This document shows positions 26,200 through 36,283 of a stretch of DNA of 64,000 nt, in pieces (within the stretch, counting starts at the first letter, position 1; each line of letters begins with the position of its first letter). The notes beneath the pieces were generated by a model. It was not told the DNA's origin and searched no databases. It worked only from the letters and a program-made list of their open reading frames with translations. This DNA is from Nitrosomonas sp. Its GTDB lineage: Bacteria > Pseudomonadota > Gammaproteobacteria > Burkholderiales > Nitrosomonadaceae. Both the position numbers and the translations under genes were made by a program. The stretch spans positions 28,967 to 92,966 of the forward strand of contig NZ_JADZAJ010000023.1 in the NCBI RefSeq assembly GCF_020852615.1. Reading direction: 5' to 3'.

Positions 26200-27144
26200 A
26201 TGATTACGGATGCGTTTTCCAGAAAATCCGAATATAACGCGAACAAGCTGCATAAAAGGCTGAGGCGTCTTGTTGGCTCTGCCATTGCCGATTTCAATAT
26301 GATTGAGAACGGTGATCGAGTTATGGTATGCCTGTCCGGCGGCAAGGACAGCTATGCACTGCTGGATATTTTGCATAACTTGCAAGTGCATGCGCCACTG
26401 GATTTTGAGCTGATTGCTGTCAACCTGGATCAAAAGCAGCCTGGTTTTCCTGAGCATGTGCTGCCCGGTTATCTGACGGAAATAAATATGCCTTTCCGTA
26501 TCGTCGAGCAGGATACCTACAGCGTTGTAAAGCGGGTGATTGCCGAGGGAAAAACAACTTGCAGTCTGTGTTCCCGTCTGCGCAGGGGGGTGCTGTACCG
26601 GGTGGCGACTGAACTGGGTGCCACCAAGATCGCGCTGGGCCACCATCGTGATGATATTCTGGAAACTTTTTTTCTGAATATGTTTTATGGTGGAAAGCTG
26701 AAAGCGATGCCTCCCAAGCTGGTGAGTGACGATGGATGTCATGTGGTGATTCGTCCGCTGGCGTACTGCAAGGAGAAAGATCTGGCAGCTTATGCCCGGT
26801 TAGCGCAATTTCCCATTATTCCCTGTAATTTATGCGGTTCACAGCCCAATATGCAGCGGCAGGTAATCAAGGAAATGATGCAGCAATGGGATAAAAAACA
26901 TCCCGGCCGGCTTGAGACGATGTTTACGGCTTTACAGAATATTCAGCTTTCACATCTGGCAGATACCCGCCGGTATGATTTTGCCGGGCTCAAACCGCTT
27001 GGTATTGCAACTGAGGAGGGCGATAAAGCATTTGATGAAGAGCCCCTTCCCGCTATGCCGGCAGGTACAGACCATGGCGATGACGCTGTACCTGAACAGG
27101 AAGTCGGGTACCGTGCCGAGGCTGTCCGGGACGGGGCGATATAA
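26200..27144 (+). CDS. ttcA: tRNA 2-thiocytidine biosynthesis protein TtcA
   Basis: ATP-dependent iron-sulfur enzyme that thiolates cytidine 32 in certain tRNAs. The 314-residue product has the PP-loop [13 protein letters not shown], the two CxxC pairs that bind the cluster ([11 protein letters not shown] and PCNLCGSQ), and [11 protein letters not shown]. All expected residues are present. The start ATG 26200 gives the normal length. It converges on lipA, 32 bases away. Confidence 0.96.
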   Translation: MITDAFSRKSEYNANKLHKRLRRLVGSAIADFNMIENGDRVMVCLSGGKDSYALLDILHNLQVHAPLDFELIAVNLDQKQPGFPEHVLPGYLTEINMPFRIVEQDTYSVVKRVIAEGKTTCSLCSRLRRGVLYRVATELGATKIALGHHRDDILETFFLNMFYGGKLKAMPPKLVSDDGCHVVIRPLAYCKEKDLAAYARLAQFPIIPCNLCGSQPNMQRQVIKEMMQQWDKKHPGRLETMFTALQNIQLSHLADTRRYDFAGLKPLGIATEEGDKAFDEEPLPAMPAGTDHGDDAVPEQEVGYRAEAVRDGAI

Positions 27145-27176
27145 ATTAACCGCGGATCATTTCCTGATCGGCGTTC

Positions 27177-28121
27177 TTACTCAATGCCGGCTTCATGCGC
27201 CTGCTGATCGGCATGATAGCTTGAACGCACCATTGGACCACAGGCGGCGTGGCTGAATCCGAAGTTTGTGGCAATGCGTTCAAATGACTTGAAATCTTCG
27301 GGTGAAACATAGCGCATGACGGGGTGATGCCCCTTGCTGGGTTGCAAATACTGGCCGATGGTTAGCATATCAACCTGATGTGCACGCAAATCCCGCATCA
27401 CCTCGATAATTTCCTCATTGGTTTCCCCCAGCCCCAGCATCAGACCGGACTTGGTCGGGATATGAGGGAAAGCTGCCTTGAAATCCCTGAGTAATTGTAA
27501 TGAGTGTGCGTAGTCTGCGCCTGGCCGGCACTGTTTGTACAGGCGTGGTACGGTTTCAAGGTTGTGGTTCATCACATCAGGCGGACAGGCAGACAGCCTG
27601 TCCAGTGCAATTTCCAGTCTGCCGCGAAAATCGGGGACAAGAATCTCGATCCGTGTTTGTGGCGACTGGGCGCGAATCGCGCGGATGCAATCTGCAAAGT
27701 GCTGCGCGCCACCGTCCCTGAGATCATCACGATCTACGCTGGTGATGACGACATAATTAAGCTTTAGCACCGCGATGGAATTTGCCAGATGCATCGGCTC
27801 ATCGGGATCAGGAGCGTGAGGCCGGCCATGCGCCACATCACAGAATGGACAGCGTCTGGTGCACAAATCACCGAGGATCATGAAGGTTGCCGTACCGCGG
27901 CCGAAACATTCACCGATATTCGGACAGGAAGCTTCCTCGCAGACCGTGTGTAATTTATTCTCACGCAGCAGGCGTTTTACTTCCTGATACCGCTGGCTGT
28001 TGGGGGAGCGCACGCGAATCCAGGAAGGTTTGCGCAAGAGCTGGCCGGATTGTTCCAGATCGATTTTGACCGGGTTGCGTGCCGTTTTGGCGGCACCTCG
28101 TTGATGGGTGTCAGCGGTCAT
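27177..28121 (-). CDS. lipA: lipoyl synthase LipA
   Basis: Radical SAM enzyme that inserts two sulfur atoms into octanoyl groups on lipoyl domains. The 314-residue product has the auxiliary cluster motif [12 protein letters not shown] and the radical SAM motif [10 protein letters not shown], and the C-terminal serine ligand region (MVRSSYHAD). Its start overlaps the end of lipB by 11 bases, so the two are translated from one transcript. Part of the dacA-dat-ybeD-lipB-lipA cluster. Confidence 0.97.
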   Translation of the reverse strand: MTADTHQRGAAKTARNPVKIDLEQSGQLLRKPSWIRVRSPNSQRYQEVKRLLRENKLHTVCEEASCPNIGECFGRGTATFMILGDLCTRRCPFCDVAHGRPHAPDPDEPMHLANSIAVLKLNYVVITSVDRDDLRDGGAQHFADCIRAIRAQSPQTRIEILVPDFRGRLEIALDRLSACPPDVMNHNLETVPRLYKQCRPGADYAHSLQLLRDFKAAFPHIPTKSGLMLGLGETNEEIIEVMRDLRAHQVDMLTIGQYLQPSKGHHPVMRYVSPEDFKSFERIATNFGFSHAACGPMVRSSYHADQQAHEAGIE

Positions 28122-28755
28122 GAGAATGACTGTCCTTTGTTGTATATTGAGTTAGTTGAGCAATAAAATGTTGTGCCAGCTTGCCGGCGAGTATTTCTTT
28201 GCCGTCAGTGATGCCAAGCTCTTTTGCCTGTGTAACACGCAAACCGTGATAGCCGCAGGGGTTGATTGCTGTGAAGGGCGCAAGATCCATGTCGGCATTG
28301 AAGGCTATCCCGTGATAGCAGGCTCCGCGCCGAATTTTCAGCCCCAAAGAGGCAATTTTGGCACCGTTGACGTAGACACCGGGAGCTTCCTCGCTGCCTT
28401 GTGCAACGACACCGTATTCGTCCAGCAAGTCTATCACGGCCCCCTCCATTTTTCTGACCAGTTGCCGGATATACAGCTGCCGGCGGTGCAGGTCCAGTAA
28501 CAGGTAGAGAATGACCTGTCCCGGGCCGTGATAGGTGATTTGTCCACCACGGTCGGTTCTGATAACCGGGATCTGGCTGGGGAAAAGCAGGTGTTCAGGT
28601 TTTCCGGCGATGCCTTGAGTATAAACAGACGGATGTTCCAGCAGCCAGATTTCATCAGGCGTTTCACGGGTACGCTGTGCCGTAAACTCCTTCATGGCCT
28701 GCCAGGTGGTGAGGTATTCGACTACCCCCATATTTTTCACAGTTACGGTAAGCAT
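28111..28755 (-). CDS. lipB: octanoyltransferase LipB
   Basis: Transfers octanoate from acyl carrier protein to lipoyl domains, the step before LipA. The 214-residue product contains the family signature [12 protein letters not shown] and the catalytic thiol-lysine region with [14 protein letters not shown] and HGIAFN. In LipB the Lys of AKIASLG and a Cys after NPCG are the catalytic pair, and both are present (AINPCGY). It begins 61 bases after ybeD and overlaps lipA. Confidence 0.96.
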   Translation of the reverse strand: MLTVTVKNMGVVEYLTTWQAMKEFTAQRTRETPDEIWLLEHPSVYTQGIAGKPEHLLFPSQIPVIRTDRGGQITYHGPGQVILYLLLDLHRRQLYIRQLVRKMEGAVIDLLDEYGVVAQGSEEAPGVYVNGAKIASLGLKIRRGACYHGIAFNADMDLAPFTAINPCGYHGLRVTQAKELGITDGKEILAGKLAQHFIAQLTQYTTKDSHSHDR

Positions 28756-28815
28756 GCTGTCTGTTGTCTGTTTTTTCCTTATGCCGGTGTTTCACCGGCA
28801 TTTTTCAGAGAATCC

Positions 28816-29079
28816 CTAGAGCAACATGGTTACCATTGGATGATCGTGCAGTGCCTGATAGAGAGAATCCAGCTGTGTGCGTGAAGTAGCCTGGATGGTG
28901 CAGGTAAGGCTCAGATAGGTACCACTTTTACTGGTTCGAACTTCGAGGGTGGTATCGTCAAAATCAGGTGCGTGAGTTTTAACAATGGTCAGGACAGTTT
29001 GAGTGAATCCCTGTTGTGATTTTCCCATGATTTTTATCGGAAAATCACATGGGTATTCAATGAGAGATTCTTCTTTCAT
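28816..29079 (-). CDS. ybeD: YbeD/DUF493 family protein
   Basis: Small ferredoxin-like fold protein of 87 residues (IEYPCDFPIKIMGK at the start). The homolog ybeD in E. coli also lies between dacA and lipB. Function unknown; an ACT-like regulatory role has been suggested from the fold. The start overlaps the stop of the upstream aminotransferase gene (ATGA). Confidence 0.9.
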   Translation of the reverse strand: MKEESLIEYPCDFPIKIMGKSQQGFTQTVLTIVKTHAPDFDDTTLEVRTSKSGTYLSLTCTIQATSRTQLDSLYQALHDHPMVTMLL

Positions 29080-29948
29080 GAAGCTGTGTTATCAGTTGAA
29101 GTATGTCCGCGCATTACTTCCAGTTTGTATGCCTGGTAGAGCCTGTCCAACTGCCTGAAAACCGGGCCGGGTACCCCGTTGCTGACGGGTTGCCCATCCA
29201 GCCGTGTGATTGGGAGAATTTCCTTGGTGGAGGAAGTCAGCATGATTTCCTGTGCGGTGCGTAATTCAAGTTCAGATATATCTCGGACAGCGTGTGGGAT
29301 GCCGTGTGTTTCAGCCAGTTCCAATACGACATCGTAGGTGATGCCGGGCAAGATGCGGTGATCTTTAGGAGGGGTCAGCAGCAGATTATCTTTTACGATA
29401 AAAATATTACTGGCGGCCCCTTCGGTCAGTAAGCCATCACGCAGCAGAATGGCTTCTGTGGTCTGTGCATCTACGGCAAGCTGACGTAGCAGAATGTTGG
29501 GCAGCAGCGAGATAGCTTTGATATCGCAGCGTCCCCAGCGATTATCCCGGGCGGTGATTGCCGAAACACCGGAAACGAGCAACTCTCCAGGAGGTGTCAT
29601 TAGCGGGTTGCTCATGATAAAGACGGTAGGTGTGGCTCCGCGGGGGAATGCGTGATCGCGTTTTGCCACTCCGCGGGTAATATGCAGGTAAAGGTATTGA
29701 TCACTACCTTCATTTAGCTCAATGATGCGTTCAATCAAATCAGCCCACTGTTCCTCTGAATGGGGATTCTGGAGACGTATGCCATCCAGACTGTGCTGCA
29801 GCCGGGAAAGATGTTCACCCAGCCGGAACGGTTTACGTGAATAAACCGGTATGACTTCGTAAACACCATCACCAAAGATGAAACCTCTGTCCAATACGGG
29901 GACAGTTGCCTGTTCTATCGGTAAGAATCTGCCGTTGAGGTAAATCAT
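29076..29948 (-). CDS. dat: D-amino acid aminotransferase (fold type IV PLP enzyme)
   Basis: PLP-dependent class IV aminotransferase of 290 residues. The N-terminus IYLNGRFLPIEQATVPVLDRGFIFGDGVYEVIPVY-like region matches D-alanine aminotransferase, the Schiff-base lysine is in DIKAISLLPN, and the cofactor-binding ASNIFIV is present. It likely makes D-alanine/D-glutamate for the cell wall, which fits the neighbouring dacA. A branched-chain or aminodeoxychorismate lyase role is less likely. The gap to dacA is 23 bases. Confidence 0.88.
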   Translation of the reverse strand: MIYLNGRFLPIEQATVPVLDRGFIFGDGVYEVIPVYSRKPFRLGEHLSRLQHSLDGIRLQNPHSEEQWADLIERIIELNEGSDQYLYLHITRGVAKRDHAFPRGATPTVFIMSNPLMTPPGELLVSGVSAITARDNRWGRCDIKAISLLPNILLRQLAVDAQTTEAILLRDGLLTEGAASNIFIVKDNLLLTPPKDHRILPGITYDVVLELAETHGIPHAVRDISELELRTAQEIMLTSSTKEILPITRLDGQPVSNGVPGPVFRQLDRLYQAYKLEVMRGHTSTDNTAS

Positions 29949-29971
29949 GTCTATTTTTTTATTATCCGAGT

Positions 29972-31093
29972 TCAGTTGAACAGCATTTTCAGGTTATCCC
30001 AGGAACGCCCGAGGAAATTGGCGGTATCAACCGTTTCCAGGGCAACCAGAGGGTAGGTGGCAATTTCCTGTCCATCCAGGACAAATTTTACTGCGCCTAC
30101 TTCCTGACCCTGGCTGATTGGGGCAATAAGTGGCTGGCGGTATTCCATCCGGGCTTTTAATCCTCCCACCTTGCCCTTGGGAAGAGAGAAATAAATATCC
30201 CGGTCAAACCCGACTTTAAGCTTGTTTTGTTCACCTTTCCAGATTTGGACATTGGCGACAGGCTGATCTTTTTTATAGGGGTGGGCGGTATCAAAAAACT
30301 GGAATCCGTAATTCAGCAGACGCTGGCTTTCAATACTGCGAGCGTTGGGTGAGGCGGTGCCCATGACTACAGAGATAAGGCGTCGCTGGTCACGTTTTGC
30401 CGATGTCACCAGACAGTAACCGGCGGCTTCTGTCCATCCTGTTTTCATTCCATCAACATTGGGATCTGTCCACAGCAGGCGATTGCGGTTTTGCTGAGTG
30501 ATGCCATTGTATTTATACTCTCGCATGGAATAGAGCGGGTAGTGCTCCGGGTATTCTCTGATAATGGCTGCTGCCAGTAATGCCAGATCATATGCGGTAC
30601 TGTAGTGCTCGGGGTGCGTTAGTCCGGTTGAATTCATGAAATGCGTATTGTGCATACCCAGACGTTTGGCTTCCTCATTCATCATGTGTACAAACAGATC
30701 TTCCGAACCGGCGATCAGTTCTGCCAGCGCAACACAGGCATCATTACCTGACTGGATGATTACACCATGAATCAGTTCATTAACTGTTACCGGTTTGTTG
30801 GGCTCAATGAACATGCGCGAACCCACCATACGCCAGGATCGATTGGAAACAGGAACAACCTGATCCATTTTTATGCGCTCCTGTTTCAGTGCAGAGAAGA
30901 CGACGTAAGCTGTCATCAGCTTGGTGAGCGAGGCGGGATCCAGTCGCTCGTGCGGATTGGAGCTGGCGAGTGTCTGTCCGCTGTGAAAATCAGTCAGAAT
31001 GAATGATTTGGCCGCGACTGCCAGTTCCGGTTGCTGTGACCATGCCGGAGAAGCCAATACCAGTAAAAACAGAGAAAGAATGAGTTGTTTCAT
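29972..31093 (-). CDS. dacA: D-alanyl-D-alanine carboxypeptidase (PBP5/6 type)
   Basis: Low-molecular-weight penicillin-binding protein that removes the terminal D-alanine of peptidoglycan pentapeptides. Motifs: signal peptide (LILSLFLLVLASPAWS), SxxK (SLTK), SGN, and KTG (MKTGWTEAAGY). The C-terminal PBP5-type domain and an amphipathic end (SWDNLKMLF) anchor it to the inner membrane. The ATG at 31093 is preferred because the signal peptide begins there; the frame is open upstream to 31129. About 373 residues. It heads the lipoate cluster. Confidence 0.93.
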   Translation of the reverse strand: MKQLILSLFLLVLASPAWSQQPELAVAAKSFILTDFHSGQTLASSNPHERLDPASLTKLMTAYVVFSALKQERIKMDQVVPVSNRSWRMVGSRMFIEPNKPVTVNELIHGVIIQSGNDACVALAELIAGSEDLFVHMMNEEAKRLGMHNTHFMNSTGLTHPEHYSTAYDLALLAAAIIREYPEHYPLYSMREYKYNGITQQNRNRLLWTDPNVDGMKTGWTEAAGYCLVTSAKRDQRRLISVVMGTASPNARSIESQRLLNYGFQFFDTAHPYKKDQPVANVQIWKGEQNKLKVGFDRDIYFSLPKGKVGGLKARMEYRQPLIAPISQGQEVGAVKFVLDGQEIATYPLVALETVDTANFLGRSWDNLKMLFN

Positions 31094-31210
31094 GGGGATC
31101 AGCAAAAGCTTAATTATAACCTGCGTCATAGATTTGTTGAATTGAACGGTGTGAGTTTGTCAGTGATGGTTATTATTTGACGAAGCGGCAGTTTTTACCC
31201 GCCTCCCGAT

Positions 31211-31239
31211 TTGACTTTGTTCGCAGGGTAATTCATAAT
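31211..31239 (+). promoter_or_regulatory. sigma-70-type promoter of rplM-rpsI
   Basis: TTGACT at 31211-31216 and CATAAT at 31234-31239 with an ideal 17-base spacer, 39 bases before the rplM start codon. Both boxes differ from consensus by one base. Confidence 0.7.
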
Positions 31240-31278
31240 CCGCGGTTATCTTGTACCATAAAAACAAAAGGAAAATTA

Positions 31279-31713
31279 GTGAAAACTTTTTCTGCCAAGC
31301 CACATGAAGTGAATCATGAGTGGTTTGTGGTTGATGCAACTGATAAAGTTCTGGGCAGGCTGGCTGCAGCAATTGCTCACCGCCTGCGTGGCAAACATAA
31401 GCCTATTTATACGCCACACGTTGATACAGGCGATTATATCGTGGTTATTAACGCCGACAGGATAAGAGTTACCGGTAATAAGGCTGAAGATAAAAAATAT
31501 TATCGCCATAGCGGTTACCCCGGTGGGATTTACGAGACTACTTTCAAAAAAATGCATGAGCGTTTTCCTGCCAGGCCGCTTGAAAAGGCGGTAAAGGGCA
31601 TGTTGCCTAAAGGCCCGCTTGGCTATGCCATGATAAAAAAATTGAAGGTTTATGCTGGAAATGTTCACCCTCATGCGGCTCAGCAACCGCAGTCACTTGA
31701 AATTAACGCTTAA
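31279..31713 (+). CDS. rplM: 50S ribosomal protein L13
   Basis: Large-subunit ribosomal protein of 144 residues. It begins [20 protein letters not shown] and contains [17 protein letters not shown] and HSGYPGG, all typical of L13. The GTG at 31279 is the start: it is preceded by AAGGAAA and gives the family's usual length, whereas the frame open upstream to 31177 runs through the promoter. It forms the classic L13-S9 pair with rpsI. Confidence 0.97.
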   Translation: MKTFSAKPHEVNHEWFVVDATDKVLGRLAAAIAHRLRGKHKPIYTPHVDTGDYIVVINADRIRVTGNKAEDKKYYRHSGYPGGIYETTFKKMHERFPARPLEKAVKGMLPKGPLGYAMIKKLKVYAGNVHPHAAQQPQSLEINA

Positions 31714-31724
31714 TCCAACCAGTC

Positions 31725-32117
31725 ATGGCTATTCAATATAACTACGGAACCGGTCGCAGAAAAAGTTCAGTTGCACGAGTTTTTATTAAACCGGGCACAG
31801 GTGTCATTACAGTAAATCATAAACCCGCTGACGAGTATTTTTCCCGCGAAACAGGGCGTATGATCATTCGTCAGCCTCTGGAGCTGACTGGAAACACCTC
31901 TAATTTTGATGTTATGGTAAATATCCATGGCGGAGGAGAATCAGGACAGGCCGGTGCGGTCAGACATGGCATAACCCGTGCATTAATCGATTACGATGAA
32001 ACACTGAAGCCGGCCCTGAGTAAAGCTGGTTTTGTAACGAGGGATGCACGCGAGGTGGAGCGGAAAAAAGTTGGTTTGCGTAAGGCGAGACGCCGCAAGC
32101 AGTTCTCCAAGCGGTGA
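31725..32117 (+). CDS. rpsI: 30S ribosomal protein S9
   Basis: Small-subunit ribosomal protein of 130 residues. [13 protein letters not shown] near the start, ARGGGESGQ-like [13 protein letters not shown], and the basic tail ending [12 protein letters not shown], which reaches the P site, are all present. It starts 11 bases after rplM and is followed by a strong terminator. Confidence 0.98.
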   Translation: MAIQYNYGTGRRKSSVARVFIKPGTGVITVNHKPADEYFSRETGRMIIRQPLELTGNTSNFDVMVNIHGGGESGQAGAVRHGITRALIDYDETLKPALSKAGFVTRDAREVERKKVGLRKARRRKQFSKR

Positions 32118-32146
32118 TGGTCATTATTTGCAGAACAAATTGAAAA

Positions 32147-32172
32147 GCCGCCCTTTTATGGGCGGCTTTTTT
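32147..32172 (+). terminator. rho-independent terminator of rplM-rpsI
   Basis: Seven-base GC stem GCCGCCC/GGGCGGC (32147-32153 with 32160-32166), 6-base loop TTTTAT and six T directly after. AAAA before the stem extends the pairing. Located 30 bases after the rpsI stop. Confidence 0.95.
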
Positions 32173-32225
32173 GTATCAGATTTTGTAGTATGTTGCGATT
32201 GAGCGGCAGCAATTCCCGGATAAAT

Positions 32226-32248
32226 AATTAACTTCTTGGTTGTTAATT
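32226..32248. repeat. inverted repeat upstream of argC
   Basis: AATTAAC (32226-32232) and its exact complement GTTAATT (32242-32248) separated by 9 bases, ending seven bases before the argC ATG. It could be an operator or a 5'-leader hairpin. It does not resemble the E. coli ArgR box. Confidence 0.4.
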
Positions 32249-32255
32249 TTCAAAG

Positions 32256-33284
32256 ATGATCAATGTTGGTATCGTAGGTGGGACAGGTTACACAGGTGTT
32301 GAGCTGCTGCGTATTCTTGTGCAGCATCCGAAAGTAAAAATTAAAGTTATTACATCGCGGCAGGAAGCCGGGATCGGAGTAGATGAACTTTTCCCCAGCT
32401 TGCGCGGGCAAATTGCACTTAAATTCAGTGATCCGACCAGGGTGGATTTTGGAAAATGTGATGTTGTTTTTTTCGCAACACCAAATGGTATAGCTATGCA
32501 GCAAGCTGAGGCTTTACTGAATTCCGGAATAAAAATCATTGATCTGGCGGCAGATTTCCGGATTAAGGATGTTGCGGAATGGGAAAAATGGTATGGCATG
32601 AAGCATGCCGCACCTGGGTTGGTAGCTGAGGCCGTTTATGGTTTACCTGAAGTGAATCGGGAGAAAATTCGGGGTGCACGCCTGATTGCCAATCCAGGCT
32701 GTTATCCGACAGCAGTACAGCTGGGTTTTATTCCGCTGGTTGAGGCGGGGGTGGTGGATATGGATCATCTGATTGCTGATACCAAATCGGGCGTATCCGG
32801 AGCGGGTCGCAAGGCTGAAATACATTCGCTGTATGCGGAAGCTTCAGACAATTTCAAATCTTATGCAGTACCAGGTCATCGTCATTTGCCGGAGATCAGA
32901 CAGGGCCTGTCTGAGAGAGCAAACAAGCCGATTGGATTGACTTTTGTACCTCACCTGACTCCCATGATTCGCGGAATTCATGCCACACTTTACGCCAGAC
33001 TGACTGGGGATGTTGATTTGCAGTCCTTATACGAGAATCGTTACGCCAATGAGCCTTTTGTTGATGTTCTCCCGGCAGGCAGTCATCCGGAAACCCGTTC
33101 GGTGCGTGGTTCGAATTTCTGCAGGATTGCTGTCCATCGCCCGGGAAATGGCGATACGGTAGTGATACTCTCGGTTACGGATAATTTGGTTAAAGGCGCT
33201 GCAGGGCAAGCCGTTCAGAATATGAACATTATGTATGCGCTACCTGAGACAACAGGAATCCGGCATGTTCCGCTGCTGCCTTAA
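32256..33284 (+). CDS. argC: N-acetyl-gamma-glutamyl-phosphate reductase
   Basis: NADPH-dependent reductase of the third step of arginine synthesis. The 342-residue product has the dinucleotide motif [16 protein letters not shown], the catalytic cysteine in [10 protein letters not shown] and the [12 protein letters not shown] loop, and the histidine region PGHRHLPEI. It stands alone between the ribosomal operon and the bactofilin pair. The ATG at 32256 follows a short inverted repeat. Confidence 0.97.
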   Translation: MINVGIVGGTGYTGVELLRILVQHPKVKIKVITSRQEAGIGVDELFPSLRGQIALKFSDPTRVDFGKCDVVFFATPNGIAMQQAEALLNSGIKIIDLAADFRIKDVAEWEKWYGMKHAAPGLVAEAVYGLPEVNREKIRGARLIANPGCYPTAVQLGFIPLVEAGVVDMDHLIADTKSGVSGAGRKAEIHSLYAEASDNFKSYAVPGHRHLPEIRQGLSERANKPIGLTFVPHLTPMIRGIHATLYARLTGDVDLQSLYENRYANEPFVDVLPAGSHPETRSVRGSNFCRIAVHRPGNGDTVVILSVTDNLVKGAAGQAVQNMNIMYALPETTGIRHVPLLP

Positions 33285-33381
33285 GTCGGCTATATTTTGC
33301 AGGTGAAATGGCAAAAACAATGCTGAGCTGTTATTAAGGTATACGTAGAACTTCCATAAACTGCCAAGAACCGGGGGAAAA

Positions 33382-34149
33382 TTGCTGAATAACAAACAAA
33401 GCATTAGCGCGCCTAAACTGGTTGTGCGCCCCCACGTCCCCTGGCACCGGCGTTTGCTGATGGTGTTATTGGGGTTGTCACTGGTAGCTCTACTGGCTTA
33501 TGGCATGTATGTTGTCGGGCAGAATACGGCCAGGCCGGCAGATAATGTCACGAATGATCCTGCACTTGAGCAGATTCTTGAATCCAACAGCTGTCTGGAA
33601 AAATATGACACCGCGCTTTGCTCGCAGCTTGCAGAACTTGTCAGACAGCTGCAAATCAGTAATGCCACACGTGCTGATCTGGTAAAACAGGTCAAATCAC
33701 TGGATGAAGAAAATGAACGGTTAAGAGAAGATTTAACCCTCTTTCAGCAGATGATTTCAGGAAATGAGGAATCTGCTGATATAGAGCTTGTTATTCACCG
33801 TTTTTCACTGGAAGCAGGCCAGCTTCCAGGCGAGTATCTGTACACTTTGTTGCTTGCCCAGGGGGGGCAGCGATCAAAAGAATTCAGTGGCAGACTCGAA
33901 TTTGTGGTTGGATTACTCCAGAATGGTGAAGAGAAATTTATTTCACTGGTGGGTGAGAATGCCTCCAAGGAATTCCCAATCAGTTTCCGCTTTTATCACA
34001 GACTGGAGAAAAGCTTCCAGATACCGGCAGATACGGCAGTAAAGAGTTTGCAGGTGCTTATTTATGAGAATGGTTCAAGTAAAGCCGTGTTGACGAAGAC
34101 AATCCAGTTATCTCGCAAGGAATCGGAACATGTTCGGAAGAAAACATAA
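33382..34149 (+). CDS. membrane-anchored coiled-coil protein (DUF6776-like)
   Basis: Protein of 255 residues with one membrane helix (residues ~27-47, LLMVLLGLSLVALLAYGMYVV), a short coiled coil (about 85-125, QISNATRADLVKQVKSLDEE) and a C-terminal beta-rich domain likely in the periplasm. It resembles the DUF6776 family, which in betaproteobacteria is encoded before bactofilins. The start is TTG at 33382 with GGGGGAAA upstream. Its end overlaps the bactofilin gene by 20 bases, so translation is coupled. A role in organising envelope shape with the bactofilin is an inference. Confidence 0.75.
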   Translation: MLNNKQSISAPKLVVRPHVPWHRRLLMVLLGLSLVALLAYGMYVVGQNTARPADNVTNDPALEQILESNSCLEKYDTALCSQLAELVRQLQISNATRADLVKQVKSLDEENERLREDLTLFQQMISGNEESADIELVIHRFSLEAGQLPGEYLYTLLLAQGGQRSKEFSGRLEFVVGLLQNGEEKFISLVGENASKEFPISFRFYHRLEKSFQIPADTAVKSLQVLIYENGSSKAVLTKTIQLSRKESEHVRKKT

Positions 34150-34564
34150 AACAGTCAGTGATATCGATACATTGATTGGATCGGATGCCGTAATTACAGG
34201 TGATATCCAGTTTTCTGGCGGGTTGCGTGTGGATGGTCGTATTTGTGGCAATATTGCAGCAGCCGGTGGTAAGCCACATTCCTTGCTGGTGCTTAGTGAA
34301 CAGGGGATAGTTGAAGGAAAAATCAAGGTACCGTATGTAGTCATTAATGGCACAGTGAGGGGGCCGATTCATTCTGCGGAAAATCTTGAGCTACAGCCGG
34401 CAGCTAAAATTACCGGGGATATTTTCTATAAAACCATAAAAATTCACCAGGGTGCGGTAGTGGAAGGAAAAATGGTTTGTAACGAGACTTCCCAGCCGGA
34501 AAAGCTGATTACATACGTTGCTCCGGTAGAGGAAACCAAAGAACGAAATGGAAATGTGGGGTAG
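34130..34564 (+). CDS. bactofilin family protein
   Basis: Bactofilin (DUF583) of 144 residues. It has a short disordered N-terminus followed by a repetitive beta-helix of hydrophobic/glycine turns (TLIGSDAVITGDIQFSGGLRVDG, NGTVRGPI, ITGDIFYKTIKIHQGAVVEGK). These proteins polymerise without nucleotide into cytoskeletal filaments at the membrane. The start lies within the last 20 bases of the preceding gene. Confidence 0.92.
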   Translation: MFGRKHKTVSDIDTLIGSDAVITGDIQFSGGLRVDGRICGNIAAAGGKPHSLLVLSEQGIVEGKIKVPYVVINGTVRGPIHSAENLELQPAAKITGDIFYKTIKIHQGAVVEGKMVCNETSQPEKLITYVAPVEETKERNGNVG

Positions 34565-34597
34565 AGGTTTTTTCCGGTACTCTGCTGTCTGCTCAGA

Positions 34598-36277
34598 TCA
34601 GCAGTCTGATTCTTTGTAGCCCAGCATTTCAGCTGCATGCTGGCGCGTGGCGACAGTCAGGCTTTCACCACCCAGCATACGGGCTATTTCTTCAATTCTT
34701 TCAATTTTATTCAGTTTTGAAATTTGACTGACCGGCAGTTGTTTATTTTCCGGGCTGGAGGTCTTGGATATGCGCCAGTGATGGTTCCCTTTGGCGGCAA
34801 CCTGCGGCAGGTGCGTAATACTCATTATCTGCCGGGCCTCTCCCAGTTGCCGGAGCAGTTTGCCGACTATCTCGGCGACACGCCCTCCTATTCCGGTATC
34901 AACTTCGTCAAAAATCAGAGTGGGAACGGTGCCGGCTTTACTGGTAATAACCTGAATTGCCAGGCTGATGCGGGATAATTCTCCACCAGAAGCCACTTTA
35001 TTTAGGGGACGTAATGGCAGATTCGGGTGAGCTGCTACCTGAAATTCAATTTGCTCCATACCGTGAAAACTGCCTGATGGCACGGGTATCAACGCCACAT
35101 TGAAACAGCCGCCGGTCATTGCCAGTGTTTGCATGGCCTCCGTTACCTGCTCCGAAAGCTGTTCTGCTGCACGCTGCCTGATTTTACTTAATCTCCCGGC
35201 AAGATTTTCAAAATGATCCCGGGCAGATTGCTCGGCTTCAGTCAGTGCTTCGCTACTGGCTGCATTACCCAGTTGTTCCAGGTGCTGCCGGGTTGTTTTC
35301 AGCAAATCAGGCAGTGTTTCCGGTGTAACACGATATTTCCTGGCGGTACTGTGAACGGCAGCAATACGTGCTTCTGTTTCCTGTAATCTGCGGGGATCGA
35401 TGTCCAGGTGCTGCAGATAGCGTTTCAGTTCATACACCGTTTCCTGCAGTTGTATTTGTGCGGACTGCAGCTGGTGGCAGACAGGAGCGAGCGTGTTATC
35501 AATATCTGACAAGCTGTGCAGACGGGTAATGACAGTACTGAGTTGCGACAATACCGCTGTTTCATTCTCTGATAATGATTCCAGGCTGAATTGTGTGGTT
35601 TCCAGCAGGCTGGCCGTATGTGTCAGACGATTATGCTCAATTTGCAGATTTTCCCATTCTTCTGGTGAGAAATTCAGGGTGGCCAGTTCCTGATGTTGCC
35701 AGGTGAGGGTTTCGTATTCACGCAAATTTTGCTCATTGTGTTGCTCCCAGGTGGATCTCTGCTGACAAAGATCCTGCCAGTGCCGGTATGAGATGGCTAC
35801 TTCCCGGGCAAGCTCTGTTTCTCCCGCCCAGGAATCAAGTAACTCGCATTGCTTATGGCTGTGCATCAGCAGCTGATGTGCGTGCTGCCCGTGGATGTCT
35901 ACCAGCCATTCTCCGATAGTACGTAATTGCTGGAGCGTGGCAGGATGTCCGTTGATAAAATTGCGTGAACGTCCGCCTGATTCCATGATTTTACGCAACA
36001 GGCATATACCGGCCTCATCTTCCAGTGCATTTTCCGCCAGCCATTCCTGTAAAGCGGGAATTGCGCTTACATCGAACTGAGCAGAAATTTCAGCACGTTT
36101 ACAGCCGTGCCTGATCTGGCTGATATCAGCCCGTCTGCCCAGTACAAGCTCCAGTGCATCAATCAGAATGGATTTCCCTGCCCCGGTTTCACCGGTCAGA
36201 ACAGTAAAACCGGATTTGAAATGCAGATCAATATGATCAACGATCACGAAATTCCGGATGGATAAGTTTTGCAGCAT
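34598..36277 (-). CDS. recN: DNA repair protein RecN
   Basis: SMC-like ATPase that acts early in double-strand break repair. The 559-residue product has Walker A GETGAGKSIL, a long central coiled coil (residues ~170-370), the ABC-like signature KVASGGELSRI and Walker B TLIFDEVDTGIGG. Seven bases separate it from nadK upstream, so the two are one transcription unit on the minus strand. Confidence 0.97.
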   Translation of the reverse strand: MLQNLSIRNFVIVDHIDLHFKSGFTVLTGETGAGKSILIDALELVLGRRADISQIRHGCKRAEISAQFDVSAIPALQEWLAENALEDEAGICLLRKIMESGGRSRNFINGHPATLQQLRTIGEWLVDIHGQHAHQLLMHSHKQCELLDSWAGETELAREVAISYRHWQDLCQQRSTWEQHNEQNLREYETLTWQHQELATLNFSPEEWENLQIEHNRLTHTASLLETTQFSLESLSENETAVLSQLSTVITRLHSLSDIDNTLAPVCHQLQSAQIQLQETVYELKRYLQHLDIDPRRLQETEARIAAVHSTARKYRVTPETLPDLLKTTRQHLEQLGNAASSEALTEAEQSARDHFENLAGRLSKIRQRAAEQLSEQVTEAMQTLAMTGGCFNVALIPVPSGSFHGMEQIEFQVAAHPNLPLRPLNKVASGGELSRISLAIQVITSKAGTVPTLIFDEVDTGIGGRVAEIVGKLLRQLGEARQIMSITHLPQVAAKGNHHWRISKTSSPENKQLPVSQISKLNKIERIEEIARMLGGESLTVATRQHAAEMLGYKESDC

Positions 36278-36283
36278 GGGGGG

